Below the pieces are notes generated by a model, which had not been told where the DNA came from, ran no database searches, and saw only the letters and a program-made list of their open reading frames with translations. From positions 29,251,027 through 29,315,026 of the forward strand of contig OY759221.1 of NCBI GenBank assembly GCA_963662175.1: a stretch of DNA of 64,000 nt, read 5' to 3'. Positions within the stretch are counted from its first letter, which is position 1. Every line of letters begins with the position of its first letter. The position numbers and the translations under genes were made by a program. The stretch is from Aradus depressus (taxonomy: Eukaryota; Arthropoda; Insecta; Hemiptera; Aradidae). Positions 63,844-64,000 of this stretch are shown here, piece after piece.

Positions 63844-64000
63844 ATCTTTGCTGAGAGATGCAGTGATGAAGAGAGGCAGATGGGGTCGATGCCACACTTC
63901 AACAGGACTTGCAGCGATAACGGCGGGTCTAGACCAGAAGTTAGCCCGAGTGATGGACCTTCGTCAGGGTATCGTGGACAACATTCTTCACGGCTCCGAT
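63844..64000 (+). CDS. second exon of the unrecognised plus-strand gene, continues past the window
   Basis: After acceptor ACCTTGCAG (63,841-63,843) the frame that takes one base is open to the window end: SLLRDAVMKRGRWGRCHTST, then GLAAITAGLDQKLARVMDLR and QGIVDNILHG. The phase fits exon 59,926-60,131 (GA + A). The composition is protein-like and GC-richer than the flanks. No family recognised. Confidence 0.65.
   Translation, partial: MFAERCSDEERQMGSMPHFNRTCSDNGGSRPEVSPSDGPSSGYRGQHSSRLR

Overview
AT-rich, repeat-dominated nuclear DNA of an animal, most likely an arthropod. Grounds: exons with GT-AG introns of a Cys-loop ligand-gated ion channel, tRNA-derived SINEs whose tails read (CCTAA)n (the arthropod telomere pentamer), R1-like and Jockey/RTE-like non-LTR fragments, Penelope-like elements and a Polinton-like virus. 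A crustacean such as a copepod is plausible, but nothing here proves it.

Host genes. (1) A ligand-gated chloride-channel-type gene on the minus strand runs from a signal-peptide exon (25,883-25,959) through exons at 14,219-14,316, 11,478-11,542 and 290-510, then leaves the window on the left before the Cys-loop and membrane segments. The four exons join in phase; introns of about 11.6, 2.7 and 11.0 kb are packed with repeats. (2) A gene for an unrecognised secreted or membrane protein on the plus strand begins with a signal-peptide exon (59,926-60,131) and continues in phase at 63,844 to the window edge. (3) Weaker exon candidates on the minus strand lie near 33.5 kb, 53.7 kb and 58.1 kb.

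Main mobile region, 38.1-50.8 kb. A decayed R1-like non-LTR element (gag zinc knuckles, APE endonuclease, reverse transcriptase, minus strand) abuts a 2.7 kb G-rich minisatellite (35.45-38.13 kb). Next to it lies a roughly 10 kb Polinton/adintovirus-like element. Leftward genes: integrase with chromodomain, fibre-like protein, IAP-type RING protein, conserved virion-associated family, packaging ATPase. Rightward genes: two related spliced genes, PLA2 protein, adenain-like protease, single-jelly-roll penton, 46-residue basic ORF, major capsid protein and a protein resembling an RNase H-fold exonuclease. No protein-primed DNA polymerase B is visible. Stops and frameshifts in five genes mark it as an endogenous, decaying copy.

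The rest is dispersed repeats: about 20 copies of SINE-1, a second SINE, a ~500 bp family (Rep-A), families Rep-D, Rep-E and Rep-F, PIF/Harbinger-, hAT- and other TIR elements, and several minisatellites. One 69-bp satellite carries a tRNA-like internal promoter in every unit. At least seven places show hammerhead-ribozyme cores with a shared architecture (an extra U after the CUGANGA box, short stem II, palindromic stem III), one beside a GIY-YIG ORF of a Penelope-like element. Three inverted repeats with 284-286 bp arms lie within 5.4 kb (17.7-23.1 kb).
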